NCBI GenBank assembly: GCA_016179945.1
Contig: JACPCE010000002.1
Coordinates: forward strand, 1-48,167
Reading direction: 5' to 3'
Length of the DNA stretch: 48,167 nt
Source: Candidatus Woesearchaeota archaeon
GTDB lineage: Archaea; Nanobdellota; Nanobdellia; SCGC-AAA011-G17; GW2011-AR18
The stretch's first letter is position 1; every line of letters starts with the position of its first letter. The translations under genes were made by a program, and so were the position numbers. Below, piece after piece: positions 23,285 through 31,035 of the stretch. The notes under the pieces were generated by a model that ran no database searches, was not told the origin of the DNA, and saw only the letters and a list, made by a program, of their open reading frames with translations.

Positions 23285-24223
23285 TTATTCTTCGTCTTCA
23301 GATTCTTTCAATAATTTCTTCTTAACCTTATCTTTAAGATCTAATTCTTTAAGAAGTTCTTTGTATCTATTTCTAATTGTAACTTCTGTAACACCAGCTA
23401 CGTCTGCAACTTCTCTCTGTGTTCTTTTCTCATTATTCATTAAAGCAGCAACATATAATGAAGCAGCTGCAATTCCAGTAGGACCACGACCAGAAGTTAA
23501 TTCAGCATCTCTTGCTTTATTAAGAATATCAACAGCTTTACTCTGAGTTTCAGCACTTAATTTTAATGCAGAAACAAATCTTGGTAAATAATCAACAGGA
23601 TTGCTAGGCAATATTCTAATTCCTAATTCTCTTGTAATAAATCTATAAGTTCTCCCAACTTCTTTCTTATCTATTCCAGAAGCCTCACTTAATTCATCTA
23701 ATGTTCTAGGAACTTCATGTCTTCTGCAGGAAGCATACAATGATCCAGCAACAACACTTTCCATAGATCTTCCCCTAACTAAACCTCTTTGTACAGCCAT
23801 TGTATAAATTCTAGCTGCTTCTTCTTCAACAGATTTTGGTAGTTTTAAGTAAGAACTTACTCTTTTTAATTCAGCTAATGCTAATTTTAAATTTCTTTCA
23901 ATAGCAGTACTTATTCTATGCTGCCATTTTCTTAATCTGAAAAATTTATTTTTCCCCTTTGCACTTAATTGATAAATATCTCCTTTCTGTCCAATGTCTG
24001 TGCCTAATCCACGGTCAAATTTTGTGTATGACATAGGAGCCCCAGTTCTTCTACGTTTAGAGGCTTGTTCATCACTAAATTCACGCCACTCCTGGCCAAA
24101 ATCAATCATCTTCTCTTCAATAACCAGACCACAGTCTCTGCAAGTAGCTTCTCCTTTATCTTTTTGGATAAGAAGATTATTTCCCCCACATTCAGGACAT
24201 TTCTTAATATATTCTGCTGGCAT
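23285..24223 (-). CDS. tfb: Transcription initiation factor TFB
   Basis: 312 residues. An N-terminal zinc ribbon (C9, C12, C28, C31: CPECGG...CRDCG), B-reader/linker (EWREFSDEQASKRRRTGAPMS), then two cyclin repeats (KLPKSVEEEAARIYTMAVQRGLVRGRS; AKAVDILNKARDAELTSGRGPTGIAAASLY) and the BRE-recognising helix (TEVTIRNRYKELLKEL). Recruits RNA polymerase to TBP-bound promoters. The upstream region has two TATA-like tracts. Confidence 0.97.
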   Translation of the reverse strand: MPAEYIKKCPECGGNNLLIQKDKGEATCRDCGLVIEEKMIDFGQEWREFSDEQASKRRRTGAPMSYTKFDRGLGTDIGQKGDIYQLSAKGKNKFFRLRKWQHRISTAIERNLKLALAELKRVSSYLKLPKSVEEEAARIYTMAVQRGLVRGRSMESVVAGSLYASCRRHEVPRTLDELSEASGIDKKEVGRTYRFITRELGIRILPSNPVDYLPRFVSALKLSAETQSKAVDILNKARDAELTSGRGPTGIAAASLYVAALMNNEKRTQREVADVAGVTEVTIRNRYKELLKELDLKDKVKKKLLKESEDEE

Positions 24224-24393
24224 TTTTTCCAGTTCTTTCCCCCGCTAAAATATACCCCTCTTAAATTTATAAAAATCTTTATATATAAGTAAATTAAGTC
24301 ATATATAAGACTTTCTATTTTAATTTACTAGTAGCAAGTAACATAGAACAAACTTTAGTAATACTTATATAGGATATATTTTTCATTTAAAAA

Positions 24394-25014
24394 ATGAAAC
24401 TAAAAATAGCAATAATATTAGCATTGTTATTAATGCCAACTGTTTTTGCATTTGAACCTGAGAAATTTAAGGAAATTGAGATACCTCAAGGAGAGAATGC
24501 ATTAGCTTCCTTACCTTTGTTTTCAAAGACATCTCTTAGAATTTATGAAGGTTCAAAAATAGATTTTAATGTAGTTGATCCAGATACAAATGCAATATTA
24601 ATTAGAAATAGTCTAATACTTAAAGAAATTAATCCTGATTATACAAAAATATTACTCTCTTTAGATGGAAAATCATACGAAGAAACAACATTATTTCCTG
24701 GAAAACAACTGCAACTAAATTATACCTATAAATTTATGCCATTCATGCTTATCAAACAAACAATAACACATTATGAAGAAAGCAAAGAAAAAAGAAACGT
24801 TGTATTGTATTTTAATATACCTTTTCTAAAAACAGGCAAAAAAGATATTAGTGAAGGTCCAACGGCAGGCTCAGCCATTCTAGATACAAGTGTTGTAAAA
24901 CCAAAAAATAATAAAATAATAGATCCAGCATTAATATTAATGATAGCAGCAATAATAATTCTAGTTACAGCTATAATATTAATAAAAGTATTTAAGAAAT
25001 CAAAACACCGTTAA
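24394..25014 (+). CDS. Secreted single-anchor membrane protein
   Basis: 206 residues. A signal peptide (MKLKIAIILALLLMPTVFAF), an extracellular beta-rich domain (~20-165), and one C-terminal transmembrane helix (PALILMIAAIIILVTAIILI) followed by a basic cytoplasmic tail (KVFKKSKHR). ACTTATATAGG upstream is a likely TATA element. Family unknown. Its last 23 nt overlap the convergent S8e gene. Confidence 0.65.
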   Translation: MKLKIAIILALLLMPTVFAFEPEKFKEIEIPQGENALASLPLFSKTSLRIYEGSKIDFNVVDPDTNAILIRNSLILKEINPDYTKILLSLDGKSYEETTLFPGKQLQLNYTYKFMPFMLIKQTITHYEESKEKRNVVLYFNIPFLKTGKKDISEGPTAGSAILDTSVVKPKNNKIIDPALILMIAAIIILVTAIILIKVFKKSKHR

Positions 25015-25372
25015 TTGTTCCTTCTTGTCCAGGTCTTGATGTTACTCTTACTTTTCCTAATTTTGTTTCTAGTACAGTACCTCTAGTTATAATATTTCTT
25101 CTTACAAAATTTCTATTAGCGGGGTTTTCTACTACAGTAACTATTTCTGTTGTTTGTGTCTTTTTTGTTTTTTGATTTGTTACATTAATTTTATTAGTAG
25201 AAAGTAGTATTTGTTTTAATGAACCGCCCTTTTCTCTCTTAAATTTTGGCTTAAAATTACCAACTTTAGTTAATGTAGGCAAAGAGCCCATATTACCAAG
25301 CCTTTTCTTTCTAGCAAGCCTGTATCTGCCGCCAGTTACTTTTCTCCTCGAAATTTCGTGATATACTACCAT
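24992..25372 (-). CDS. rps8e: 30S ribosomal protein S8e
   Basis: 126 residues. HEISRRKVTGGRYRLARKKR, then NIITRGTVLETKLGKVRVTSRPGQEGTINGVLI are the family landmarks. Full length for archaea. A TATA element (AATTATATAAAC) lies upstream of the ATG; the Lsm gene is divergent. Confidence 0.95.
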   Translation of the reverse strand: MVVYHEISRRKVTGGRYRLARKKRLGNMGSLPTLTKVGNFKPKFKREKGGSLKQILLSTNKINVTNQKTKKTQTTEIVTVVENPANRNFVRRNIITRGTVLETKLGKVRVTSRPGQEGTINGVLIS

Positions 25373-25460
25373 TAAAAGTCTGAAATTAGGTTTTGTTTAT
25401 ATAATTTTTGATTTTATAGAGATAGACTTGTAATTTACGTAGTTAATTATTTATAGGAAA

Positions 25461-25471
25461 CTTTATATATT
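25461..25471 (+). promoter_or_regulatory. TATA element for lsm-L37e
   Basis: CTTTATATATT lies 21-31 nt upstream of the Lsm ATG at 25492. Confidence 0.6.
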
Positions 25472-25491
25472 GATTCAAAAAACTAAAAATA

Positions 25492-25713
25492 ATGGAACTA
25501 AGACCTTTTGATACGTTAAATGATTCTAAGGGCAAAGGAATTATAGTAGAATTGAAAAGTGGAAAACAATTAGTGGGAAACTTGAAATCCTTTGACCAGC
25601 ATGTTAACATGGTTCTGGATAATTGTGAAGAAAAAGTAAACAATGAAACAACAAGGAAATTAGGAACTGTTTTTATAAGAGGCGACACAATAATTTTTAT
25701 TTCAACTGCTTAG
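25492..25713 (+). CDS. lsm: Sm-like archaeal protein (Lsm)
   Basis: 73 residues. Sm1 motif (GKGIIVELKSGKQLVGNLKSFDQHVNMVLDN) and Sm2 (LGTVFIRGDTIIFIS) are complete. Forms RNA-binding rings. Paired with L37e downstream (9 nt), an order conserved in archaea. Confidence 0.95.
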   Translation: MELRPFDTLNDSKGKGIIVELKSGKQLVGNLKSFDQHVNMVLDNCEEKVNNETTRKLGTVFIRGDTIIFISTA

Positions 25714-25722
25714 GTGTTCTAA

Positions 25723-25923
25723 ATGACAAAAGGAACTACAGCAATGGGCAGGAAAAGCGGAAAAAGAAACCTAGTCCAAAGATGTAGAAGGTGCGGAAAG
25801 CGTTCTTACCATGTTAGAAATAAAAAATGTGCTTCATGCGGTTATGGAGCAACAGCAAAATTAAGAAAATATAATTGGCAGACCAAAAGAAATGGTAAAA
25901 CAAGAATTAGATACAGATTATAA
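25723..25923 (+). CDS. rpl37e: 50S ribosomal protein L37e
   Basis: 66 residues. MTKGTTAMGRKSGKRN at the start, CRRCGKRSYH and KCASCGYG forming the zinc finger, and RKYNWQTKR, all diagnostic of L37e. Operon with lsm. Confidence 0.95.
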   Translation: MTKGTTAMGRKSGKRNLVQRCRRCGKRSYHVRNKKCASCGYGATAKLRKYNWQTKRNGKTRIRYRL

Positions 25924-25970
25924 TTAACCATTAAGTTTTTATATTAAATAAAATTTTGTTCTTATTAATT

Positions 25971-26152
25971 GCGGGGATGCCGGAGTGGCCAAACGGGCTA
26001 GATTCTAATCTTCAGATTGGAAGGCTTAGCTTAGGTAAGTTAGGTATTAAGAGCAATTAATGCTATGACTTAAAGATACCTAGTGACTCAGGTCTACGCA
26101 GGTTCGAAAGAAATCTTTTCAAAAAAAGTTACCGAACGTCCTGTTCCCCGCA
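25971..26152 (+). tRNA. tRNA-Leu(UAG) with three introns
   Basis: Exons 25971-26001, 26029-26035, 26078-26108 and 26139-26152 give an 83-nt type II tRNA: acceptor GCGGGGA/TCCCCGC, discriminator A, anticodon stem CTAGG/CCTAG, loop CTTAGGA (anticodon TAG at 26032-26034), variable arm with GAC/GTC, T-arm GCAGG-TTCGAAT-CCTGT. Introns: 26002-26028 (27 nt, 30/31), 26036-26077 (42 nt, 37/38), 26109-26138 (30 nt, 59/60). Each fits a bulge-helix-bulge cut between the second and third bulge nt: AG^A/TA^G with central GGCT/GGCT; GG^T/AT^A with central CTTA/AAAG (one mismatch); AA^A/CG^T with central TTCG/CGAA. Same fold logic as the tRNA-Pro gene. Confidence 0.88.
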
Positions 26153-26160
26153 TTATACTC
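26142..26160 (+). repeat. Attachment-site-like repeat, copy 1 (tRNA-Leu 3' end)
   Basis: TGTTCCCCGCATTATACTC, comprising the last 11 nt of tRNA-Leu and 8 nt downstream. Recurs identically at 27673-27691. A tRNA 3' end duplicated at a distance is the usual mark of integrase-mediated insertion. Confidence 0.7.
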
Positions 26161-26227
26161 CCAAGCAAGAGCGTTTCTCTGTCGGACACAATTTTATATA
26201 ACAAATCGCCTTTAGGAGATATATAAG

Positions 26228-26395
26228 ATGGCAGAAAACGATATCTATAACAGTAAAAGTAAGTACGATAAATTCAAGGAGAATATTGAACAGCTTGATT
26301 CTTATTTTGTTTCTTCTGCGAAAACTATTGGTGTTACTAAGAGAAGAATTACAATCAAGGCAAATAGTTTGGATTTCATTGAGAAGAAGACTTAG
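26228..26395 (+). CDS. Small hypothetical protein
   Basis: 55 residues, charged: MAENDIYNSKSKYDKFKENI, then VSSAKTIGVTKRRITIKANS. A TATA-like TTTTATATAAC lies ~35 nt upstream and GGAG ~10 nt before the ATG. First gene inside the putative element that follows tRNA-Leu. No family recognised; basic C-terminal strands might bind nucleic acid. Confidence 0.5.
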   Translation: MAENDIYNSKSKYDKFKENIEQLDSYFVSSAKTIGVTKRRITIKANSLDFIEKKT

Positions 26396-26422
26396 TAGAT
26401 AAACTGAATTAAGAATAATTAT

Positions 26423-27034
26423 CTAAAAATACTTTATTTTGTTTATGATTTCATTTCTTATTTTAGAAGCAACTAATGGATCTTTTATAACTGTCAATTT
26501 AATTTCAGTTTCTTCAGTTACTATATCAGTGATATCGGATAATTTAGCTTCTTCTATTTTCTTACATTTTTTAAAAAATTCCTCAATTTTTTGGGCTATT
26601 TTAACAGGATGCGTAGTTTGTACAACTAAATCACCATAAACCCCTAAATTGTGCCCATTAATAAAATCTTTAGGTTTATTTAATAGTTTACATGAAATTC
26701 CAATGTCATTATACATTTTTACTGTTAATTTATCTAAAGAGGTATTTCCATAGCATAAATAATATAATTTTATTCCTTTTTTCATCATTTCTTTAATAAG
26801 TTCTGTTTCCCTGAAATCAAGATCAAAATACGCATGCAGTATGCTCATGCATACATATTCTTTCCTGTTTAAATTGGGCTTTCTTCCTAAATAATTGAAC
26901 TGGAAGGGAATGTATTTTTCATCAACCAATTCAATACAAAAATTCCACACCTTACGATAATCTTTTATTCCAGCTTTCTCATACTGTTTCCAGTATCCAG
27001 CACGTTTCTTTTTGTTGGGATACTTAAGTGCCAT
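26423..27034 (-). CDS. Hypothetical protein in tRNA-Leu-associated element
   Basis: 203 residues with a basic N-terminus (YPNKKKRAGYWKQYEKAGIKD). The middle part GRKPNLNRKEYVCMSILHAY, FDLDFRETELIKEMMKKG recalls the N-terminal domain of some transposases, but no DDE catalytic core is visible. The C-terminal half (GVYGDLVVQTTHPVKIAQKIEEFF) may be a separate sensor-like domain. AGAGGTGATACC overlaps the start as SD. Not assigned. Confidence 0.45.
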   Translation of the reverse strand: MALKYPNKKKRAGYWKQYEKAGIKDYRKVWNFCIELVDEKYIPFQFNYLGRKPNLNRKEYVCMSILHAYFDLDFRETELIKEMMKKGIKLYYLCYGNTSLDKLTVKMYNDIGISCKLLNKPKDFINGHNLGVYGDLVVQTTHPVKIAQKIEEFFKKCKKIEEAKLSDITDIVTEETEIKLTVIKDPLVASKIRNEIINKIKYF

Positions 27035-27148
27035 ATGGTATCACCTCTTTATTTAGCTAAAATATAGAGGTGCCTATTGGCACTTAATCATTTCGCACCA
27101 ACCCCCCTTATCCAATAACTATATAAATATTAAAACCTTAATAAAAAT

Positions 27149-27358
27149 ATGAAATTTAATGTAGTTATAGAACAAGGGGAAGATGGATATATAATCTCTA
27201 ATGTAGTTGAACTTTCAGGATGTCATACTCAAGCTAAAACTATGGATGAATTATTAAAGAGGACAAAAGAAGCAATTTCCTTATATTTAAAATGTAAAAA
27301 ACCTTCTGAAAATGAAGTTAAATTTTTAGGTTTACAGCAAATAGAAATTGAGGCTTGA
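27149..27358 (+). CDS. hicB: HicB-like antitoxin
   Basis: 69 residues. FNVVIEQGEDGYIISNVVELSGCHTQAKTMDELLKRTKEAISLYL is the HicB partial RNase H-like fold. No C-terminal DNA-binding extension. Neutralises HicA toxins; the partner follows 2 nt downstream. Confidence 0.88.
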   Translation: MKFNVVIEQGEDGYIISNVVELSGCHTQAKTMDELLKRTKEAISLYLKCKKPSENEVKFLGLQQIEIEA

Positions 27359-27360
27359 AT

Positions 27361-27552
27361 ATGGGTAAAGTTCCTCTCTTGAATGCAAGAGAAGTAACTA
27401 AAGTTCTTAAAAAGTTAGGTTTTGAACATCCAGATGGAAGGACAACAGTAATTCCAAATCATGGTGGAGAAGAAATAGATAGAGGATTACTAAACAAAAT
27501 CATAAAGCATGATTTGCAGATTTCTAGAGAAGAATTTATGAGACATTTATAG
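27361..27552 (+). CDS. hicA: HicA-like protein lacking the catalytic His segment
   Basis: 63 residues from ATG 27361 (MGKVPLLNAREV); GAGG in the hicB tail serves as SD. HicA mRNA interferases read ...LKKLGFE-xxRxKGSHxxxRHPDGR...PVHG.... Here LKKLGFE joins HPDGRTTVIPNHGGEEIDRG directly, so the strand carrying GSH with the catalytic His is missing (about 10-12 residues) without loss of frame. The fold is probably compromised and the toxin inactive, while HicB binding surfaces may remain. Confidence 0.8.
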   Translation: MGKVPLLNAREVTKVLKKLGFEHPDGRTTVIPNHGGEEIDRGLLNKIIKHDLQISREEFMRHL

Positions 27553-27935
27553 GTAGGATCTTACTACTATTTAGCAACCAAGATGATTTTAAATATAGGA
27601 CTACTGCTATATTAAATTGAGACGTTTAATTTTAAGAAGAACACAAACGCAAGCTGCCGGTGGCCAATCGCATGTTCCCCGCATTATACTCTCAGTAAAA
27701 TGCGGTAACTTTTTTATTCATATATTTTCTAAAATCTTTGTATATTACCAACACATTTAACTAGGGGTTATATACGGGAAACATGCTCCTGCCATAGAGT
27801 CACATGCGTTTTCTGTCCTAAATGGGTTTTTACCAATTATTATTTAATTTGATTATATTTAAGTTCATCCTTGCTGCCTTGAAGTGATTAATATAACATA
27901 ACAAACTTTTTATATAAAAACTAGGGCTTCTTAAA
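27553..27935. other. Intergenic stretch with second attachment-like repeat
   Basis: 383 nt without a gene. It contains the att-like copy at 27673-27691 and a short pair of complementary GCATTATACT.../AAAATGCGG arms just after it. Near its end TTTTTATATAAAAAC is the likely promoter of the 27936 gene. Nothing else recognised. Confidence 0.5.
27673..27691 (+). repeat. Attachment-site-like repeat, copy 2
   Basis: TGTTCCCCGCATTATACTC, identical over 19 nt to the tRNA-Leu 3' end at 26142-26160, 1.5 kb away. Only the 3' end of the tRNA is present here, so this is not a tRNA gene. It marks the probable far end of a small element carrying hicBA. Confidence 0.7.
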
Positions 27936-28751
27936 ATGACGTTGATTATTACTACAATAACTAAAGATACAATTATAGGCAGTACTGATTCTGCTCTTAC
28001 ATATTCAGATAATCCGAGTGAAAGGTTAGCTGAAGAAGCAAATAAAATATTAGAAATCCCTTATATTAATGGATTAATATTATGGTATGGATCTGCAGAA
28101 GTTGGTGGATCAACTGAAAACTGGTTAATTGAGATTATTAATAAAATGCAGTACAAAGTGAATGATGTCAAAGATTTTAGTTCAAAATTTGGAAAAGAAT
28201 TAACAAAACTTCCAAAACAGGAAAGATCTGGTTTTCATATTTCAGGTTTTTGTGATATCGACAATGATGGGAAATTAGAACATTTCTTTGAACATTGGTC
28301 AAATGAAAGCAATTATAATCAGTATTTGGCAGGAGAAAGTTATAATATTTTATCGGAAAGTATGACTGAATTTAAAAGAAAATTTAATCCAGATTATATA
28401 TACTTGTTTTTTAATGGAGAACATGAAATATTTTATAAAATATTTAATAACTATCATGGCTCTCTTAAGCAAGTACAAAGCATACTAGCTTCAAATAATA
28501 TTTGTTATGATGAGGAGAAAGTACGCAATTTGATGGAGTCTTTAATTTCTTTAATATCAAGAACCTGTGAGCTATTTGGGCAACAACATATAGGAGGCAC
28601 GATTAAATCTAAGATTATTAAACTTGACTCTTTTAACATAAAAAATGTACAAAATCAAACACAGCCTATAGAACCACATAAAAGTGAGGATCAAAATACC
28701 CAACAAAATTATTCCAATATAGGATCATTTTCTCCTAAAGGTTATTTCTAA
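27936..28751 (+). CDS. Ntn-hydrolase/proteasome-beta-like protein
   Basis: 271 residues. The start MTLIITTITKDTIIGSTDSALTYSDN, then EANKILEI, follows the proteasome beta pattern of nucleophile Thr, a D17-type Asp in TDS and a K33-type Lys in NKI. Thr2 would become the nucleophile after Met removal. The central part is typical alpha/beta. The last ~45 residues are Gln/Asn-rich and probably disordered. A standalone Ntn hydrolase on an accessory island; substrate unknown. Assignment rests on the N-terminal pattern only. Confidence 0.5.
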   Translation: MTLIITTITKDTIIGSTDSALTYSDNPSERLAEEANKILEIPYINGLILWYGSAEVGGSTENWLIEIINKMQYKVNDVKDFSSKFGKELTKLPKQERSGFHISGFCDIDNDGKLEHFFEHWSNESNYNQYLAGESYNILSESMTEFKRKFNPDYIYLFFNGEHEIFYKIFNNYHGSLKQVQSILASNNICYDEEKVRNLMESLISLISRTCELFGQQHIGGTIKSKIIKLDSFNIKNVQNQTQPIEPHKSEDQNTQQNYSNIGSFSPKGYF

Positions 28752-28852
28752 ATTACATATTTTTTGCACACCATTGTAACATTTTTGTTAAGGACATTTA
28801 TAATTTTATATACCATATTAATTTTAGAAAAGAAAAAACATCCTAAAGATAT

Positions 28853-29065
28853 TTTGTTCAGGAAATAGTAGAATCTGTTTTCTTTAATGGTTCTGTATCA
28901 GTCCATGAACCCACACATACAATGAATGAATACTTGAATCCAAAATTCTTAAGAAAGTATAGAATAACTCATTTTGGAGAATATGGAGATTTTCCATCAT
29001 CTGAACATGTTGATGGAGCCACTTATCCTTGTTTCTTTGTATTAAGAGCAAGAAAAATTAGTTAG
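28853..29065 (+). pseudogene. C-terminal fragment of an unknown gene
   Basis: An open stretch reads EIVESVFFNGSVSVHEPTHTMNEYLNPK and FGEYGDFPSSEHVDGATYPC, then FFVLRARKIS and a stop. It has no upstream start (the frame begins after a TAA); an internal ATG at 28922 would give 47 residues. Composition is protein-like. It looks like the 3' end of a gene truncated by rearrangement. Family not identified. Confidence 0.4.
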
Positions 29066-29070
29066 ATAAA

Positions 29071-29796
29071 CTAATATTGCTTTTCTAGGTCTGATAAGTA
29101 TTTTTTAAGTTTGGCAATAAATGCTTTCTTTTCTGATTCGGTTTTATACTCACCAGTTCTAAACTTGAAAGCATCGTAAATTATGTGTTTCTTATCTTTA
29201 ACAGCTTTCATTATTCCTTGATAAGAATGTTCAACATTTAATCCTTTAACTTTTTGTTCTAGTTCTACAAGCCAAAAAACTTCTTTAATAGAAAAACTAA
29301 ATTTACCTGCTTCATAGGCATTAATCCATAGTTTCATTCTTTCAATCTGTTCTTTTAAAGCTTCAACATCTTGTCTTACTGGAAATTCAGAAATATTTAA
29401 TGGTTTACCATAAATTAGTTTACATTCATTTAATTTGTTTAAGAAACGATCCGGTTTAGCTCTTAAATCTGGTTGACTATCACTCTTTGTAAATAGTTCA
29501 TTATTTTTAAGTTCCCATAAAGATAAAGGAACAACACAGACTGGATCAATTTTTTTATCATTAACTCCAAATACCGCTCCTTCATATTCATTTTCTGTAA
29601 CAATTGGAACCATATCAACATCGCTTCCCTCTTTCATTTCCCTTCTTACAAAACTCCCTTTGATATAAATTGCAACAAGTGCTTTTTTAGGAATTGCTTT
29701 AATCACTAAATCTCTCGCTAGTTTTACTCTTTCTATTGCTTCTTCTTCTATTTTAGTTTTATTTTTCCAATTTTCCCAAAAATCATATTTTGCCAT
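29071..29796 (-). CDS. Nucleotidyltransferase-domain protein
   Basis: 241 residues from ATG 29796 (MAKYDFWENW), which overlaps the upstream gene's end by 14 nt. KGSFVRREMKEGSDVDMVPI is the GS-x(n)-DxD nucleotidyltransferase site, with DPVCV supplying the third carboxylate. The C-terminal ~110 residues are helical (HEPN-like arrangement possible). Downstream partner of a second nucleotidyltransferase. Could be a toxin-antitoxin or RNA-modifying pair. Confidence 0.75.
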   Translation of the reverse strand: MAKYDFWENWKNKTKIEEEAIERVKLARDLVIKAIPKKALVAIYIKGSFVRREMKEGSDVDMVPIVTENEYEGAVFGVNDKKIDPVCVVPLSLWELKNNELFTKSDSQPDLRAKPDRFLNKLNECKLIYGKPLNISEFPVRQDVEALKEQIERMKLWINAYEAGKFSFSIKEVFWLVELEQKVKGLNVEHSYQGIMKAVKDKKHIIYDAFKFRTGEYKTESEKKAFIAKLKKYLSDLEKQY

Positions 29797-30259
29797 TTTT
29801 ACCAATATATTTCTCAAGTATTCTAACTTTTCTTGTATGTTGTCTTCTTTCCCAAGAAGTTTGACAAGCCTTTACACCTACTTTGTAAATAAACAAAAGA
29901 CCTTTAGGACTTAAAGCTTTTACTTTTATTCCATAAAAATCAATATCTCTAAAATCTTTAGGACCTTTGTATAAAAAGTTTAAAGCATCAAGATCAACAT
30001 TCACATCACCTTTGTAAACTTTCAAACAGCCCCATTCTTTTAAGTATTTGTATTTCATTTTCTTTTTTTCTAAAAGTTTAATCGCTTTATGAAGAAACTC
30101 ATCTGGAACATACATATCTACGTCATGGACAACTATTCTTTCATCTTGAGTATAATATTTAGTTAAGTAACTTCCGCAAATTATAGGTGTAAAACCATTA
30201 GCCTTACAGAATAAAATCATCTCTTTTGTGAATTTTATTAATTTTTTATTTACTTCCAC
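29783..30259 (-). CDS. Nucleotidyltransferase-like protein
   Basis: 158 residues. PIICGSYLTKYYTQDERIVVHDVDMYVPDE carries the GS and DVD metal ligands; NVDLDALNF likely the third Asp. Small nucleotidyltransferase fold of the type seen in AbiEii or kanamycin transferase relatives. Overlaps the next gene, implying translational coupling. Divergent from the abiE pair at 30463. Confidence 0.7.
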   Translation of the reverse strand: MEVNKKLIKFTKEMILFCKANGFTPIICGSYLTKYYTQDERIVVHDVDMYVPDEFLHKAIKLLEKKKMKYKYLKEWGCLKVYKGDVNVDLDALNFLYKGPKDFRDIDFYGIKVKALSPKGLLFIYKVGVKACQTSWERRQHTRKVRILEKYIGKNGKI

Positions 30260-30362
30260 AATACCTCATTTATTAAATAATTTATAAATCTATTTCTTAG
30301 GATAAACTAATCTAACATTTACCATTTTTTCATATTTTAATTCACATTATTCTCGAGAAAAG

Positions 30363-30386
30363 TAGCAATTTCTTAAGAAATTGCTA
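30363..30386. promoter_or_regulatory. 24-bp perfect palindrome
   Basis: Half-site TAGCAATTTCTT followed by its exact reverse complement. It sits between divergent nucleotidyltransferase and abiE promoters and is followed by T-rich sequence on the plus strand. Either a dimeric repressor operator or a hairpin. Confidence 0.6.
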
Positions 30387-30416
30387 TTAATTTTTCTTTA
30401 TAAATACTTCTCTTTT

Positions 30417-30462
30417 CCGATATATTGGGAAGCTTTATATATAATAGAAATTACCGATATAT
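30417..30462 (+). promoter_or_regulatory. abiE promoter with duplicated CCGATATAT
   Basis: CCGATATAT occurs at 30417-30425 and 30454-30462, flanking TTTATATATAA (30434-30444), the probable TATA box ~20-29 nt before the abiEi ATG. The second copy abuts the ATG. Repeats around a TATA box suggest autorepression, as known for AbiEi. Confidence 0.6.
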
Positions 30463-31035
30463 ATGAAAGAAAAAGTAAAAGAACGAATAATCAAGGTTTT
30501 ATTAACAAATAAAGGCCTAACTAAATATAAGGTAGCTATGTTAGCTAATGCTTCTTTTGGGTGGACTCATGAATTTCTTAATAATCTGGAAAAGTTAAAA
30601 TTAATTAAAGATACTAAAGTAACAAATATTCAAGAATTATTTAATTACTGGGTTAATAATCATAAAAAACCTAAATATAGAGAATATATGATACAGAATC
30701 CTTTAGAAATTCTAAAAAATATAAAATTAGATTATGCCATAACTACTTATTATGCAGAAAATGTCTTACAAAGATTTTTATTTCCTTCAAGACTGGATAT
30801 TTACATTAAAGAAGAAGACTTAGAAAAATGGCATAAACTATTGACAAATAAAGGCTTATACGGAAAAGGAAACGTAAGAATATTATTAAGTGATTCAGGT
30901 TTGTTTAAATCACAAAAAATAAATAATTTAAAGATAGTTTGTTTGCCTCAATTAATCTTAGATTTAAAGTTAGAAGGAGGACCTTGCGAAGAAGCAGCAG
31001 AAATGCTTCTTGGAAAATTAAAGAAAAATGTATAA
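30463..31035 (+). CDS. abiEi: AbiEi-type antitoxin (winged helix plus C-terminal AbiEi domain)
   Basis: 190 residues. An N-terminal winged helix (KERIIKVLLTNKGLTKYKVAMLANASFGWTHEFLNNLEKL) is followed by a domain with LDYAITTYYAENVLQRFLFPSRLDIYI and KIVCLPQLILDLKLEGGPCEEAAEMLL, the AbiEi C-terminal pattern. Type IV antitoxin and repressor of its own operon. Overlaps abiEii by 8 nt. Confidence 0.82.
   Translation: MKEKVKERIIKVLLTNKGLTKYKVAMLANASFGWTHEFLNNLEKLKLIKDTKVTNIQELFNYWVNNHKKPKYREYMIQNPLEILKNIKLDYAITTYYAENVLQRFLFPSRLDIYIKEEDLEKWHKLLTNKGLYGKGNVRILLSDSGLFKSQKINNLKIVCLPQLILDLKLEGGPCEEAAEMLLGKLKKNV

Noticed and set aside
26001-26023. tRNA-Leu anticodon arm from the TCTAAT/ATTGGA hairpin
   Set aside because: It gives a non-standard loop and no leucine anticodon. 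It is the inner helix of the 30/31 intron instead.
27673-27691. Second tRNA-Leu gene
   Set aside because: Only the last 11 tRNA nucleotides and the flank are present; no T-arm or other arms precede them.
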